Origin: Actinomyces timonensis DSM 23838
GTDB taxonomy: Bacteria; Actinomycetota; Actinomycetes; Actinomycetales; Actinomycetaceae
Length of the DNA: 64,000 nucleotides
Assembly: GCF_000295095.1 (NCBI RefSeq)
Contig: NZ_JH806633.1
Coordinates: 345,235-409,234 of the forward strand
Direction: 5' to 3'
The notes under the pieces are model-generated. The model was not told the origin of the DNA, made no database searches, and saw only the letters and a list, made by a program, of their open reading frames with translations. Of the stretch, positions 52,765 through 61,744 are shown piece after piece (within the stretch, counting starts at the first letter, position 1; every line of letters begins with the position of its first letter). The position numbers were made by a program, and so were the translations under genes.

Positions 52765-54822
52765 TCAGTCCTTGGCGGTGATGCGCAGGAGCGTGGCGCC
52801 CTGCTCGACGCCGCCGTCCGCCGCGAGCTCGACGGAGGCGAACTTCGCGGTGTTGGTGACGAGCACCGGGGTGGTCAGCGAGTAGCCGGCCTCCTCGACG
52901 ACGGCGCGGTCGACGCGCACGAGCTCCTGGCCGGCCTCGACCCGGTCGCCCTGCTTGACCTTGACGTCGAAGCCCTTGCCCTCCAGGTTGACGGTGTCGA
53001 TACCGACGTGGATGAGCAGCTCGACGCCGTTGTCCAGGTTGATGCCGTAGGCGTGCCCGGAGGCGGGGGCGACGACGACGGTGCCGGCCGCGGGGGCCGT
53101 CACGACGATCTCGCCCGAGGGGGTCACGCCCGCGCCGTCGCCGACGGCGCCGGTGGAGAAGACCGGGTCCGGAACATCGGACAGGGCCATGACATCACCG
53201 GTGAGCGGGGAGACGATCTCCGTGACAGCGCCGGGCTCGAGGGCCTCGGCGACGGTCGCGGCAGCAGCACCGGCGGCGCCGGCCTCCAGGGCCAGGTCCG
53301 CGGCGGTGTCCTCAGCGGAGGCCTCGACAGCGCCAGAGGCGGCGGCCTGGGCGGCCCGCTCCTCCTTGGTGCGGTAGTCGAAGGTGAGGATGAGGAAGAA
53401 GGAGGTCACGAAGCCGGCGAGCACCGAGACCGCGTAGAGGAACATCGGCTTGAAGACCGGGATGGTCAGCAGCGAGGTGAAGGCGAAGGCGCCGGTGAGC
53501 ACGCCGCCGTCGGTCAGGAGGCCGCCCACGGCCTGGACCAGGCCGCCCACGAAACAGCCGACAAGCATGAACGGGTAGATCCGCTTGAAGCGCAGGTGGA
53601 TACCGTAGAGGGACGGCTCAGAGATACCGCCGAAGAGGCCAGCGGCGAGGGCGCCCAACGAGGTCTGCCGCATCTCGGCGTCCTTGGCGCGAACCGAGAT
53701 GACGAGCACGGCGGCGGTGGCGCCGAAGCAGGCGAAGTTCCAGGCGCCCATGGGGCCCTGGATGTAGTCGAGGTGGTTCGTGGCGTCGCCGTTGATGTTC
53801 GCGATCATGATGGCGTTCAGCGGCCAGTGCAGGCCCAGCGGCACGAGGAAGGGGTAGAGCAGCGGGATCGCGATCGCGAAGACGAATGGCACATGCGAGT
53901 AGAGCCAGAACAGGCCAGCGCCGATGCCGGTGCCCAGCCAGATGCCGATGGGGCCGATGAGGAAGGCCGTCAGCGGCATCATGATGATGAAGCAGAGGAA
54001 GGGCACGAAGACCATCTGCACGTTGGCCGGGATGATCTTGGTCAGGTACTTGTACAGCGGCGCCAGGATGGCGACCATCAGCAGGGGCACGAACACCTGC
54101 CCGCCGTAGGAGTTGAGCTGCATGGGCAGACCCGCGATGTGGACCATGCACAGGTCCTTGTCGAGCAGCGAGTTGTGCGAGCAGACCGTCGAGGCGGAGT
54201 CGGAGAGCTTGGCGAAGTCCTGGGTGAGCAGGGCGGCCATGACGGCGGCGCCCACCCACGGGTCGATGCCGAGCTTCTTGGCGGCGTTGTAGGCCACCAT
54301 GATCGGCATGAAGTAGAACACCGACTGGAACATCGCGTTGGCGAAGACCAGCGTCGGCGGGAGGTTCTCGGCGTGGGTGTCGATGATGTGGAAGGCCTCG
54401 AGGACGGCCTCGCCAGCGATGATGAGCGAGGTGCCGAGCAGCACCGGCAGCAGCGGGCGGAAGGAGTCGGAGAGGTACTCGAAGAACGCGTCGACGATGG
54501 CGTTCTTGCCGCGGGCCTTGGAACGGGCAGCCGCCTTGACGTCGGCGTCGGACACGGCCGCCGCGTTCTTCATCGCGGGCAGGTTCATGATCTCGGTGTA
54601 CATGCCCTGGACGGCGCCGCCGATGACGATCTGGTAGCGGTCACCGGACTGGGGAACCGCGCCGAGGACTCCGGGGATGGCCTCGACGGTGGCCTTGTCG
54701 ATGACCGAGGCGTCGCGGAGTTCGAACCGGAGACGGGTGGCGCAGTGCGTGAGGTGGACGATGTTGTCCGCCCCACCGACCGCGTCGAGGATCGCCTCGG
54801 GCGTGCTCGTAGTGGTGGTCAT
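52765..54822 (-). CDS. Beta-glucoside-type PTS permease EIIBCA
   Basis: This fused phosphotransferase permease imports and phosphorylates a sugar. The 685-aa protein has IIB first (residues 1-90: DNIVHLTHCATRLRFELRD, phospho-Cys in HCATRL), then IIC with about ten membrane segments (ISEPSLYGIHLRFKRIYPFM) and, after an Ala/Glu linker, IIA (SGHAYGINLDNGVELLIHVG with phospho-His). Domain order and IIB sequence match the BglF/sucrose group. The sugar is likely a beta-glucoside, sucrose or trehalose. ATG 54822 is preceded by GAAAGG. No hydrolase or antiterminator gene lies next to it. Confidence 0.92.
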   Translation of the reverse strand: MTTTTSTPEAILDAVGGADNIVHLTHCATRLRFELRDASVIDKATVEAIPGVLGAVPQSGDRYQIVIGGAVQGMYTEIMNLPAMKNAAAVSDADVKAAARSKARGKNAIVDAFFEYLSDSFRPLLPVLLGTSLIIAGEAVLEAFHIIDTHAENLPPTLVFANAMFQSVFYFMPIMVAYNAAKKLGIDPWVGAAVMAALLTQDFAKLSDSASTVCSHNSLLDKDLCMVHIAGLPMQLNSYGGQVFVPLLMVAILAPLYKYLTKIIPANVQMVFVPFLCFIIMMPLTAFLIGPIGIWLGTGIGAGLFWLYSHVPFVFAIAIPLLYPFLVPLGLHWPLNAIMIANINGDATNHLDYIQGPMGAWNFACFGATAAVLVISVRAKDAEMRQTSLGALAAGLFGGISEPSLYGIHLRFKRIYPFMLVGCFVGGLVQAVGGLLTDGGVLTGAFAFTSLLTIPVFKPMFLYAVSVLAGFVTSFFLILTFDYRTKEERAAQAAASGAVEASAEDTAADLALEAGAAGAAAATVAEALEPGAVTEIVSPLTGDVMALSDVPDPVFSTGAVGDGAGVTPSGEIVVTAPAAGTVVVAPASGHAYGINLDNGVELLIHVGIDTVNLEGKGFDVKVKQGDRVEAGQELVRVDRAVVEEAGYSLTTPVLVTNTAKFASVELAADGGVEQGATLLRITAKD

Positions 54823-55130
54823 GGCGTGGGGATGCCTTTCTGACGTGTGGCCCAACGGCGGACAGTGCCGTCGGAACGGCATCATCAGGCGCGCAGGGGC
54901 CGCTGGTCGGGCCAGCGGGCGCGAGGATGCCGCATTGCAGAGATCTTACAACTCTGTGAGGGCGGCCTCAATCTGGCGGCGTCCTCGCAGGCGGCAGGAC
55001 CCGACGCCGCGTCGATGGCGCCGCCCGCGCCCCGTGTCCGCCCCGGCGCGGCCGCGATCCTCGCGCTTCACCGCGCTCCTGGCGCTATCCCGAGCCCGGC
55101 GCGCTGGGAGGGGGACGGCGCCGCGCCCCG
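54823..55130. other. Intergenic region with the PTS promoter
   Basis: About 320 bp separate the divergent PTS and ABC-F genes. It holds the PTS promoter at 54943-54971, so the PTS mRNA has an untranslated leader of about 110 nt. I found no ribonucleic antiterminator motif in it. The rest is GC-rich without open frames of note. Confidence 0.5.
54943..54971 (-). promoter_or_regulatory. Promoter of the PTS gene
   Basis: On the minus strand TTGAGG (54971-54966), 17 nt, TAAGAT (54948-54943). Confidence 0.55.
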
Positions 55131-55136
55131 TAGCAT
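55131..55136 (+). promoter_or_regulatory. -10 box of a probably leaderless ABC-F transcript
   Basis: TAGCAT, 7 nt, then GTG at 55144. An ATG at 55135 overlaps the box itself and is unlikely to be the start. Confidence 0.45.
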
Positions 55137-55143
55137 GTCCGCC

Positions 55144-56802
55144 GTGATCAACGTCCAGGACCTCACCCTGCGCATCGGCGCCCGCCAGCTCGTGGCCGGC
55201 GCCTCCTTCCGCGTCGACAAGGGCATGCGCATCGGGCTCGTCGGCCGCAACGGCGCCGGCAAGACCACGATGACCAAGCTCCTCGCCGCCGCCTCGGTGG
55301 CCCAGGGCACCAGCCAGGCGGTGGCCGACGGCGATGAGCGCCACGGCCTGGACGCCGTCGAGCACGAGGGCACGATCTCCTGCAACGGGACCGTCGGCTA
55401 CCTGCCGCAGGACACGAAGATCGGGGATCTCACCGAGATCGCCCGCGACCGCATCCTGTCCGCCCGCGGCATCGACTCCCTCCTGGCGCGCATCCGCAAG
55501 GCAGAGGAGCGCATCGCCACCACCGAGGGCGACGCCATGGCCAAGGCCCTCGACCGCTACACGCGCCTCGACCACGAGTTCACCATGGCCGGCGGGTACG
55601 CCGCCGCCTCCGAGGCCGCCCGCATCGCCGCCGCCCTCTCCCTGCCCGACCGCGTCCTCGACCAGCCGATCGGCACCCTCTCCGGTGGCCAGCGCCGCCG
55701 CGTCGAGCTCGCCCGCGTCCTGTTCGCCCAGCCCGACACACTCCTCCTCGACGAGCCCACCAACCACCTCGACCACGACTCCATCGTCTGGCTGCGCGAC
55801 CACCTGCGCACCTACTCCGGCGGCTTCATCGTCATCAGCCACGACGTCGAGCTCCTGCGCGACACCGTCAACCATGTCATGCACCTGGACGCCAACCGGG
55901 GCGCCCTCGACGTCTACCACCTCGGATGGGACGCATACCTCAACCAGCGGGCCGACGACGAGCACCGCCGCCGCCGTGAGCGCGCCAACGCGGAGAAGAA
56001 GGCCGCCACCCTGCGCGCCCAGGGCGAGAAGATGCGCGCCAAGGCCACCAAGGCCGTCGCCGCCCAGCAGATGCTCAAGCGCGCCGAGAGGCTCATGGCG
56101 GGCCTGGAGGCCGAGCAGCAGGCGGACAAGGTCGCGCACCTGCGCTTCCCCGACCCCGCCCCCTGCGGCAAGACGCCGCTGCGCGCGGCCGGGCTGTCCA
56201 AGGCCTACGGCTCCCTGGAGGTCTTCGCCGGGGTGGACCTCGCGATCGACCGCGGCTCGCGCGTCGTCGTCCTCGGGCTCAACGGCGCGGGAAAGACAAC
56301 GCTCCTGCGCCTCCTGGCCGGCGTCGAGACCCCGGACTCCGGCGAGGTCCTGCCCGGGCACGGCCTCAAGATCGGCTATTACGCCCAGGAGCACGAGACC
56401 ATCGACACCGGCCGCACGGTGGTGGAGAACCTGCGCTCGGCCGCCCCGGACATGGATGACACGCAGGTGCGCAGCGTGCTCGGCTCCTTCCTCTTCTCCG
56501 GCGCGGACGCGGACAAGCCCGCCCGGGTCCTGTCCGGCGGGGAGAAGACGCGCCTGGCCCTGGCGATCCTCGTGGTCTCCAGCGCCAACGTCCTCCTGCT
56601 CGACGAGCCCACGAACAACCTCGATCCGGCCAGCCGCGAGGAGATCCTGCGGGCGCTGTCCACCTTCACCGGCGCCGTCGTGCTCGTCACCCACGACGAG
56701 GGCGCGGTGACCGCCCTCAACCCCGATCGCGTCCTCCTGCTGCCCGACGGCGACGAGGACCTGTGGGGCGAGGACTACCTCGAGCTCGTGGCGATGGCCT
56801 GA
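55144..56802 (+). CDS. ABC-F family ATPase (ribosome-associated)
   Basis: ABC-F proteins bind the ribosomal E site and modulate translation. The 552-aa product has two ATPase domains. The first has GRNGAGKTT, LSGGQRRRVELARVL and LLLDEPTNHLD; the second GLNGAGKTT, LSGGEKTRLALAILVV and LLLDEPTNNLD. The linker between them, rich in Arg, Lys and Ala (DEHRRRRERANAEKKAATLR), is the P-site tRNA interaction motif. The first domain has an insertion after Walker A. It resembles the mycobacterial Rv1473/EttA-like group. No transmembrane segments are present. Confidence 0.93.
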   Translation: MINVQDLTLRIGARQLVAGASFRVDKGMRIGLVGRNGAGKTTMTKLLAAASVAQGTSQAVADGDERHGLDAVEHEGTISCNGTVGYLPQDTKIGDLTEIARDRILSARGIDSLLARIRKAEERIATTEGDAMAKALDRYTRLDHEFTMAGGYAAASEAARIAAALSLPDRVLDQPIGTLSGGQRRRVELARVLFAQPDTLLLDEPTNHLDHDSIVWLRDHLRTYSGGFIVISHDVELLRDTVNHVMHLDANRGALDVYHLGWDAYLNQRADDEHRRRRERANAEKKAATLRAQGEKMRAKATKAVAAQQMLKRAERLMAGLEAEQQADKVAHLRFPDPAPCGKTPLRAAGLSKAYGSLEVFAGVDLAIDRGSRVVVLGLNGAGKTTLLRLLAGVETPDSGEVLPGHGLKIGYYAQEHETIDTGRTVVENLRSAAPDMDDTQVRSVLGSFLFSGADADKPARVLSGGEKTRLALAILVVSSANVLLLDEPTNNLDPASREEILRALSTFTGAVVLVTHDEGAVTALNPDRVLLLPDGDEDLWGEDYLELVAMA

Positions 56803-56869
56803 TCCGGGCCCGAGCGGGGGTTGGTCCTGGCCCGGTGAGTGCCGTCACTCGGTGATCGGCGGGGCGCGG

Positions 56870-56896
56870 ACGTAGGGTAGGCCCGAATACCTACGT
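56870..56896 (+). promoter_or_regulatory. Inverted repeat on the promoter of the Fe-S carrier gene
   Basis: ACGTAGG (56870-56876) and CCTACGT (56890-56896) pair across 13 nt; a TAGGGT -10 box (56873-56878) lies within. A regulator site is possible. Confidence 0.35.
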
Positions 56897-56914
56897 ATAT
56901 CGACGGAGACAGTC

Positions 56915-57310
56915 ATGACCCAGACTCTTGACACCGCGAGCACCGAGACCACCGACGTGCCCGAGCACGAGGTCCTCCTCACCGAGGCGGCCGCCGCCAA
57001 GGTCGCCTCCCTCCTGGAGCAGGAGGGCCGGGACGACCTGCGCCTGCGCGTCGCCGTGCAGCCCGGTGGCTGCTCCGGCCTCGTCTACCAGCTCTACTTC
57101 GACGAGCGGACCCTCGACGGCGACGCCGTGCGCGCCTTCCCGACCGGCGGCGGCGCCATGGAGAGCGTCGAGGTGGTCGTGGACCGCATGAGCGTGCCCT
57201 ACCTGTCCGGCGCGACCATCGACTTCGCTGACACGATCGAGAAGCAGGGCTTCACCATCGAGAACCCCAACGCGGCGGGCACCTGCGCCTGCGGCGAGTC
57301 CTTCCACTGA
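56915..57310 (+). CDS. erpA: A-type iron-sulfur cluster carrier (HesB/IscA/ErpA)
   Basis: This small protein delivers Fe-S clusters. The 131-aa product has VLLTEAAAAKVASLLEQEG, the first Cys in RVAVQPGGCSGLVYQLYFDE and the C-terminal pair in NPNAAGTCACGESFH, the three cluster ligands. A 20-residue Thr/Glu-rich head precedes them. GGAG lies upstream of ATG 56915. ErpA is the usual actinobacterial assignment; IscA cannot be excluded. No suf genes are nearby. Confidence 0.93.
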   Translation: MTQTLDTASTETTDVPEHEVLLTEAAAAKVASLLEQEGRDDLRLRVAVQPGGCSGLVYQLYFDERTLDGDAVRAFPTGGGAMESVEVVVDRMSVPYLSGATIDFADTIEKQGFTIENPNAAGTCACGESFH

Positions 57311-57376
57311 TCCCCATTGGACGGGCCCGGCGCCGTCGACGGCGCCGGGCCCGCCCGCCAAGACGAGAGACGAACT

Positions 57377-58468
57377 GTGCCCCTCACCCTTCCTCCTTCC
57401 GCCATGGGCCGCGCCATGCGGCGCCGTGGCCTCGCCCTCGGCGCGATCGCGCTGAGCGCGGGCCTGGCGCTCACCGGCTGCGGCGATGTCTCCAAGCAGG
57501 TCGACTCGCAGGCGACCACCCCGGCTGCTTCGGCCGCATCGGCGGCTTCGACGACGTCGCCGTCGGCCGACTCCGCGGCGACCCCGGCTGCCACGGTCTC
57601 GCCCCTGGCCAGTGTCGACTGCTCGACGCTGACCATCGACTCCGACTCGGCCGCGCTGCCGACCGTCAGCGGGGAGGCGGGCGCCAAGCCGAGCCTCACC
57701 TGGAGCGGCCAGGACGCGCCGTCGAACCTCACCGTCAAGACCCTCAATGAGGGGACGGGGGACGCGGTCTCGGGCTCCGACGTCGTCAAGGCCTCCTACG
57801 CCGGCTGGGAGTGGGGCAAGGACACCACCTTCGACGCCTCCTACGACCGCGGGGCCCCGATCCCCTTCAGCCTCCAGCAGGTGATCAAGGGCTGGACCTG
57901 CGGGCTGGCCGGTCACAAGGTCGGTGAGCGTGTGCTCATGGCGATTCCGCCGGAGCTCGCCTACGGGCAGGGGATGAGCAGCGGGCAGGCGCAGGGCGCC
58001 GGGCAGCAGCCGCCCCAGGGGCCGCTCGTGTTCGTTGTCGAGATCGTCTCGAAGGCCTCGTCCGCGGACGTCGAGTCCGCTGTCTCCTCGGCCACCATGG
58101 AGGGCCAGGAGAAGGTGACCGCCCGTGGGATCACGGTCAGCGGCGAGCTCGGCTCCGAGCCGACGATCAGCGTCACCTCGGGCGCCAAGGAGCCCACCGA
58201 GCCCGAGGTCATCGTGCTGGCCCGCGGTACGGGGCAGCCCCTTCCCGCGAACTCCACTGCGGGCGCCAACCTCGCCTTCTCCACGTGGGACGGCTCCCAG
58301 ACCGGCTCGACCTGGAAGGAGGGCGTCCTCCAGACGGTGCAGACGGCCCAGCTCAAGGGCCTGGAGGGCGTGCCCGCCGGGTCGCGCGTCGTCGTGCTCA
58401 CCCCGCCCGCCCAGGACGGCTCGGCGCCGTCGATGGCCTACGTCATGGATGTGGGCCCGGCGCTCTGA
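57377..58468 (+). CDS. FKBP-type peptidyl-prolyl isomerase lipoprotein with degenerate second domain
   Basis: The 363-aa product from GTG 57377 has a signal peptide with lipobox ALTGC (Cys35), a Ser/Ala/Thr linker, then an FKBP domain: VKASYAGWEWGKDTTFDASY, VIKGWTCGLAGHKVGERVLM, AIPPELAYGQG, GPLVFVVEIVSK. The remaining 150 residues repeat the same order in degenerate form (GELGSEPTISVTSG, ANLAFSTWDGSQTG, LQTVQTAQLKGLEGVPAGSR, VVVLTPP), so it is a tandem FKBP with an inactive-looking second copy. It probably folds secreted proteins at the membrane surface. ATG 57404 is an alternative start. Confidence 0.88.
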   Translation: MPLTLPPSAMGRAMRRRGLALGAIALSAGLALTGCGDVSKQVDSQATTPAASAASAASTTSPSADSAATPAATVSPLASVDCSTLTIDSDSAALPTVSGEAGAKPSLTWSGQDAPSNLTVKTLNEGTGDAVSGSDVVKASYAGWEWGKDTTFDASYDRGAPIPFSLQQVIKGWTCGLAGHKVGERVLMAIPPELAYGQGMSSGQAQGAGQQPPQGPLVFVVEIVSKASSADVESAVSSATMEGQEKVTARGITVSGELGSEPTISVTSGAKEPTEPEVIVLARGTGQPLPANSTAGANLAFSTWDGSQTGSTWKEGVLQTVQTAQLKGLEGVPAGSRVVVLTPPAQDGSAPSMAYVMDVGPAL

Positions 58469-58492
58469 GGCACGAGGCGCTGACAAAGCGCT

Positions 58493-58530
58493 GAGGAGCC
58501 CCGCGACCGGATTCGGTCGCGGGGCTCCTC
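58493..58530. terminator. Bidirectional terminator between the FKBP gene and sodA
   Basis: Perfect 16-bp stem (58493-58508 with 58515-58530, GAGGAGCCCCGCGACC and its complement) with a 6-nt loop between convergent genes. Confidence 0.92.
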
Positions 58531-58595
58531 GCTCGTCGCTCGGTCCTCGGCTCTCGGCCATCCGCCGCGCGGGGCCGGGGGGGAGTTGTCGTCGT

Positions 58596-59210
58596 TCAGA
58601 TGACCAGGGTGCCCTTCTTGGCGGCCTCCAGGCGCTCGGCCACGTTCTGCCAGTTGGCGATGTTCCAGATGGCCTTGACGTAGTCGGCCTTGACGTTGAG
58701 GTAGTCGAGGTAGAAGGCGTGCTCCCACATGTCCACCATGAACAGCGGGACGGTGCCCACGGGCACGTTGGCCTGCTGGTCGAAGAGCTGGAAGATGACG
58801 AGTTTGCCGGAGATGGAGTCGAAGGCGAGCACAGCCCATCCCGAGCCCTGGATGCCCAGCGCGGTGGCGGTGAAGTGCGCCTGGAAGCGCTCGAAGGAGC
58901 CGAAGGAGTCCTTGATGGCCTCCGCCAGCTCGCCCTCGGGCTGGCCGCCGGCGCTCGGGGCGAGGTTCTTCCAGAAGATCGTGTGGTTGGTGTGCCCGCC
59001 GAGGTTGAAGGCGAGGTTCTTCTCCCACAGGTTGACCGCGGCGAGGTCGCCGGACTCGCGGGCGGCGGCCAGGGCCTCCAGGGCGGCGTTGGCGCCGGCG
59101 ACGTAGGCGGCGTGGTGCTTGTCGTGGTGGAGCTCCATGATGCGCCCGGAGATGTGGGGCTCGAGGGCGGCGTAGTCGTAGGGGAGCTCGGGCAGGGTGT
59201 AGACGGCCAT
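58596..59210 (-). CDS. sodA: Superoxide dismutase [Mn/Fe]
   Basis: The enzyme dismutes superoxide. The 204-aa protein has [20 protein letters not shown], metal ligands in [27 protein letters not shown] and [13 protein letters not shown], and [13 protein letters not shown] near the metal. The Gln in GIQGSGW and the overall pattern are compatible with Mn, Fe or cambialistic use. There is no signal peptide. GAAAGG precedes ATG 59210. A dyad, AGGACT-GA-AGTCCT, lies 55 bp upstream at 59265-59278. Confidence 0.95.
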   Translation of the reverse strand: MAVYTLPELPYDYAALEPHISGRIMELHHDKHHAAYVAGANAALEALAAARESGDLAAVNLWEKNLAFNLGGHTNHTIFWKNLAPSAGGQPEGELAEAIKDSFGSFERFQAHFTATALGIQGSGWAVLAFDSISGKLVIFQLFDQQANVPVGTVPLFMVDMWEHAFYLDYLNVKADYVKAIWNIANWQNVAERLEAAKKGTLVI

Positions 59211-59264
59211 GCGGTGTGCCTTTCAGGTCGGTGGGCCGGCTCCAGTCCCGCGCGGCGAGCCGCT

Positions 59265-59278
59265 AGGACTGAAGTCCT
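59265..59278 (-). promoter_or_regulatory. Dyad upstream of sodA
   Basis: AGGACT-GA-AGTCCT, a perfect 6-2-6 dyad 55 bp before the start codon, is a candidate site for a metal or redox regulator. Confidence 0.35.
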
Positions 59279-59396
59279 GGACATTGCCCATCGTAGGCGG
59301 CCTCGCCGGGGGCGGACAGTGGGGCGTGCCCTGCGTGGCTGTGATTACACTGACCGCTGAACGCCTTGCTGCCCAGACCGTCCTCCGGAGGACCTC

Positions 59397-59858
59397 ATGA
59401 CCGCCACGACCGACACAGACTCCGCTGGCGCCACCGACCGCCTCGAGCTCCTCGTCTTCTCCGACGACGCGACCGTGCGCCGCGAGGTCATCGAGGGCAT
59501 CGGCCGCCGCCCCGCCAAGGGGATGCCGCTCGTCACCTGGTTCGAGGCCGCCACCGCCGAGGGCGTGCGCCTGGCGATGAAGGACCGCGCCGAGGCCGGC
59601 AAGAAGCCCTTCGACGCGCTCGTGCTCGACGGCGAGGTCAAGAAGTACGGCGGCATAGGCCTCGCCCACGAGCTCTTCACAGAGATGGACCGCCGCCCCC
59701 CGGTGCTCCTCCTGACCGCCCGCCCGCAGGACGACTGGCTGGCCGCCTGGTCGAAGGTGGAGGCCGTCGTCTCCCGGCCCCTGGAGCCCCTGTCCCTCCA
59801 GGAGGGCATCGTCAAGGCACTGCGCGCCCGCCGCGGCAGCGTCGTCGCCGCGGGCTGA
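59397..59858 (+). CDS. Receiver-like domain protein
   Basis: The 153-aa product looks like a lone response-regulator receiver. After a Thr/Asp-rich head it reads LELLVFSDDATVRREVIEGI (acidic pair), FDALVLDGEVKKYGGIGLAH with the presumed phosphorylated Asp, VLLLTARPQD with the Thr switch, and VVSRPLEPLSLQEGIVKALR. The conserved Lys before Pro is Arg here (R-P instead of K-P), so it may not be phosphorylated normally. There is no output domain and no kinase gene nearby. GGAGGA precedes ATG 59397. Confidence 0.8.
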   Translation: MTATTDTDSAGATDRLELLVFSDDATVRREVIEGIGRRPAKGMPLVTWFEAATAEGVRLAMKDRAEAGKKPFDALVLDGEVKKYGGIGLAHELFTEMDRRPPVLLLTARPQDDWLAAWSKVEAVVSRPLEPLSLQEGIVKALRARRGSVVAAG

Positions 59859-59889
59859 ATCCCCGCCCCTCGCCCGGGTCGTCGCGCGC

Positions 59890-61638
59890 TCAGCCAGCGT
59901 CGATGACCCGCTGGTGGCGGGCGGCGGCGCCAATGGGCCAGGCGAGGACTGAGGGATCGCCGTCGACCTCGACGAGGCGGGCGCCGTCGTCAAGGGCCCA
60001 GGAGGCCAGCAGCAGCGTCTCCTCGACACTGGCCGCCTGGCCCACGCGCTCGGGGCGCTCGACGACCTGCGCCGTGGCGCGCAGGGTAGACACGTAGGGG
60101 CGCGGGTCCGCGCCGGGCGGGGTGACGAGCGAGCCCGCGAGCCGGCCCCAGCGCATGGCCACGAGCTCCCAGCCGCCGGCCTCACGGCGCCTGGCGGCGA
60201 TGAGGTGCGGGCAGGCGAGCAGCGGCCGGGCGCTCTCCGCGCGGCGCGCGCCGAGGAGGAGCGAGCGCAGGCGCGACGTCCAGGTGCCGGCCTCCTCGTA
60301 GCGCTCCCGCTCGGCCAGGCCGGCGACGCGCTGGAGGATCGGCAGGGCGATGAGGTCGATCTGCCCGGCCAGGGCCTGGCGCGCGGTGGAGGCATCGGCG
60401 GGGGAGTCCATGCCGGTCACCTGGCGCAGCTCCGTGCCGTCCCAGGCGCTCAGGCGCAGGACCGACTCGGCTGCCCGCTGCGCCTCCGACGCGGTCGAGC
60501 GGGAGGGGAAAGGGCCGACGGCCTCGGCGATCTCGTCGGTGGGCAGCACGGTGGTGAGCGCGAGGCGCGGGCCGAGGCCGCGGCGGCCCTGGGCCACGTG
60601 CAGCCAGGGCTGGCGCTGGGGCGCGCGGGAGCGGCGGTTGAGGGGCGGGTCGAGCTCGGCGATGAGGCGCAGCTCGCGCACGCGCGCCTCGATCTCGGTG
60701 GGGGTCTCGATGTGGCGCACGCTCACGGTGGTGTCGAGCATGCGGGCGATGCGGCCGCGCTTCTCCGCGGCGGTGAAGTAGGAGCGCACGCGGCGGTGGA
60801 GGTCGGCGGCGCTGCCGACGTAGAGGACCTGTCCGGCGGGGGAGCAGAACTGGTAGACGCCGGGGGCGTGGGGGAGCGGGTCGGCCAGGCGGGCCTTGGC
60901 GCGGCGCTTGGCGGGGATGGGGTCGGCGGCGGTGGCCAGGTCCTCCACGTGGGTGATGCCGAGCGGCGCGAGGGCCTCGAGGGCGGCGTGGAGGACGTCG
61001 ACGGTGGCGCGGGCGTCGTCGAGGGCGCGGTGCGTGGGGCGGGTGGGGGAGCCGACGAAGGAGGCGAGCGTGCCGAGCTTGTGGTTGGGGACGTCGCTGC
61101 GGGACCAGGCCTTGCGGGTCAGGGCGAGGGTGTCGACGACGCGCGGCTCGTCCCAGGGCAGGGCCAGGGCCTTGGCCGCGCCGCGCAGGTGGCCGACGTC
61201 GAAGCGCGCGTTGTGCGCCACGAGGATCGGGGCGGCAGGGGCGCCGTTGCGCCCGGGTTCGTGGGCAGCGGCCTGGCGGGACCAGGCGAGGAAGGCGGCG
61301 AGCGCGTCCTCAAGGGGCGGCGCGGTGGCGACCATGGCGTTGGTGATGCCGGTGAGGAGGGTGATCTGGGCGGGAATGGGCGCGCCGGGGTTGGTGAGGG
61401 TGGAGAACTCGGCGTCGATGATGCCGCCGCGCACGCGGACGGCTCCGATCTCGGTGATGGCGTGGGCGCCGGGGCCCGCGCCGGTGGTCTCCAGGTCGAC
61501 GACGACGAAGGTGGCCTCGCGCAGGGGCGTGCCCATGTCCTCGAAGGATCCCTGGGTGCCGGGGGCGTCCCACGGCCAGGGGAGGCCGACGGCGCGCGGA
61601 TCGCGGGCGCCGTCGTCGGAACGTGTGGGTGGGGGCAC
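59890..61638 (-). CDS. DEDD exonuclease fused to a GIY-YIG (UvrC N-terminal) domain
   Basis: The 582-aa product has an N-terminal DnaQ-like 3'-5' exonuclease: FVVVDLETTGAGPGAHAITE, LVAHNARFDVGHLRGAAKAL and HRALDDARATVDVLHAALEA (the DEDDh residues). It is followed by a GIY-YIG nuclease domain, APGVYQFCSPAGQVLYVGSA, LHRRVRSYFTAAEKRGR, and a C-terminal region of unknown role. This fusion is conserved in Actinobacteria (mycobacterial Rv2191 type) and is thought to act in DNA repair. GTG 61638 lies 6 nt after TAGCCT on the minus strand, supporting a leaderless start. Confidence 0.93.
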   Translation of the reverse strand: MPPPTRSDDGARDPRAVGLPWPWDAPGTQGSFEDMGTPLREATFVVVDLETTGAGPGAHAITEIGAVRVRGGIIDAEFSTLTNPGAPIPAQITLLTGITNAMVATAPPLEDALAAFLAWSRQAAAHEPGRNGAPAAPILVAHNARFDVGHLRGAAKALALPWDEPRVVDTLALTRKAWSRSDVPNHKLGTLASFVGSPTRPTHRALDDARATVDVLHAALEALAPLGITHVEDLATAADPIPAKRRAKARLADPLPHAPGVYQFCSPAGQVLYVGSAADLHRRVRSYFTAAEKRGRIARMLDTTVSVRHIETPTEIEARVRELRLIAELDPPLNRRSRAPQRQPWLHVAQGRRGLGPRLALTTVLPTDEIAEAVGPFPSRSTASEAQRAAESVLRLSAWDGTELRQVTGMDSPADASTARQALAGQIDLIALPILQRVAGLAERERYEEAGTWTSRLRSLLLGARRAESARPLLACPHLIAARRREAGGWELVAMRWGRLAGSLVTPPGADPRPYVSTLRATAQVVERPERVGQAASVEETLLLASWALDDGARLVEVDGDPSVLAWPIGAAARHQRVIDAG

Positions 61639-61644
61639 GCTGCG

Positions 61645-61650
61645 AGGCTA
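61645..61650 (-). promoter_or_regulatory. -10 box of a probably leaderless exonuclease transcript
   Basis: TAGCCT on the minus strand (61650-61645), 6 nt (CGCAGC), then GTG at 61638. Confidence 0.5.
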
Positions 61651-61744
61651 GACTTCGTGGTGCGGCTGTTCCAAGGGCGCCCCGCCGGGCGCGTGGGGCA
61701 GATGCGAGCTGTAGCCGCTGGAGTTGAGAGCGCAGGAGGTCCCC

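Noticed and set aside
54946-56694. A 582-codon minus-strand frame opposite the ABC-F gene
   Set aside because: Shadow of ABC-F codons with no domain and no initiation signal.
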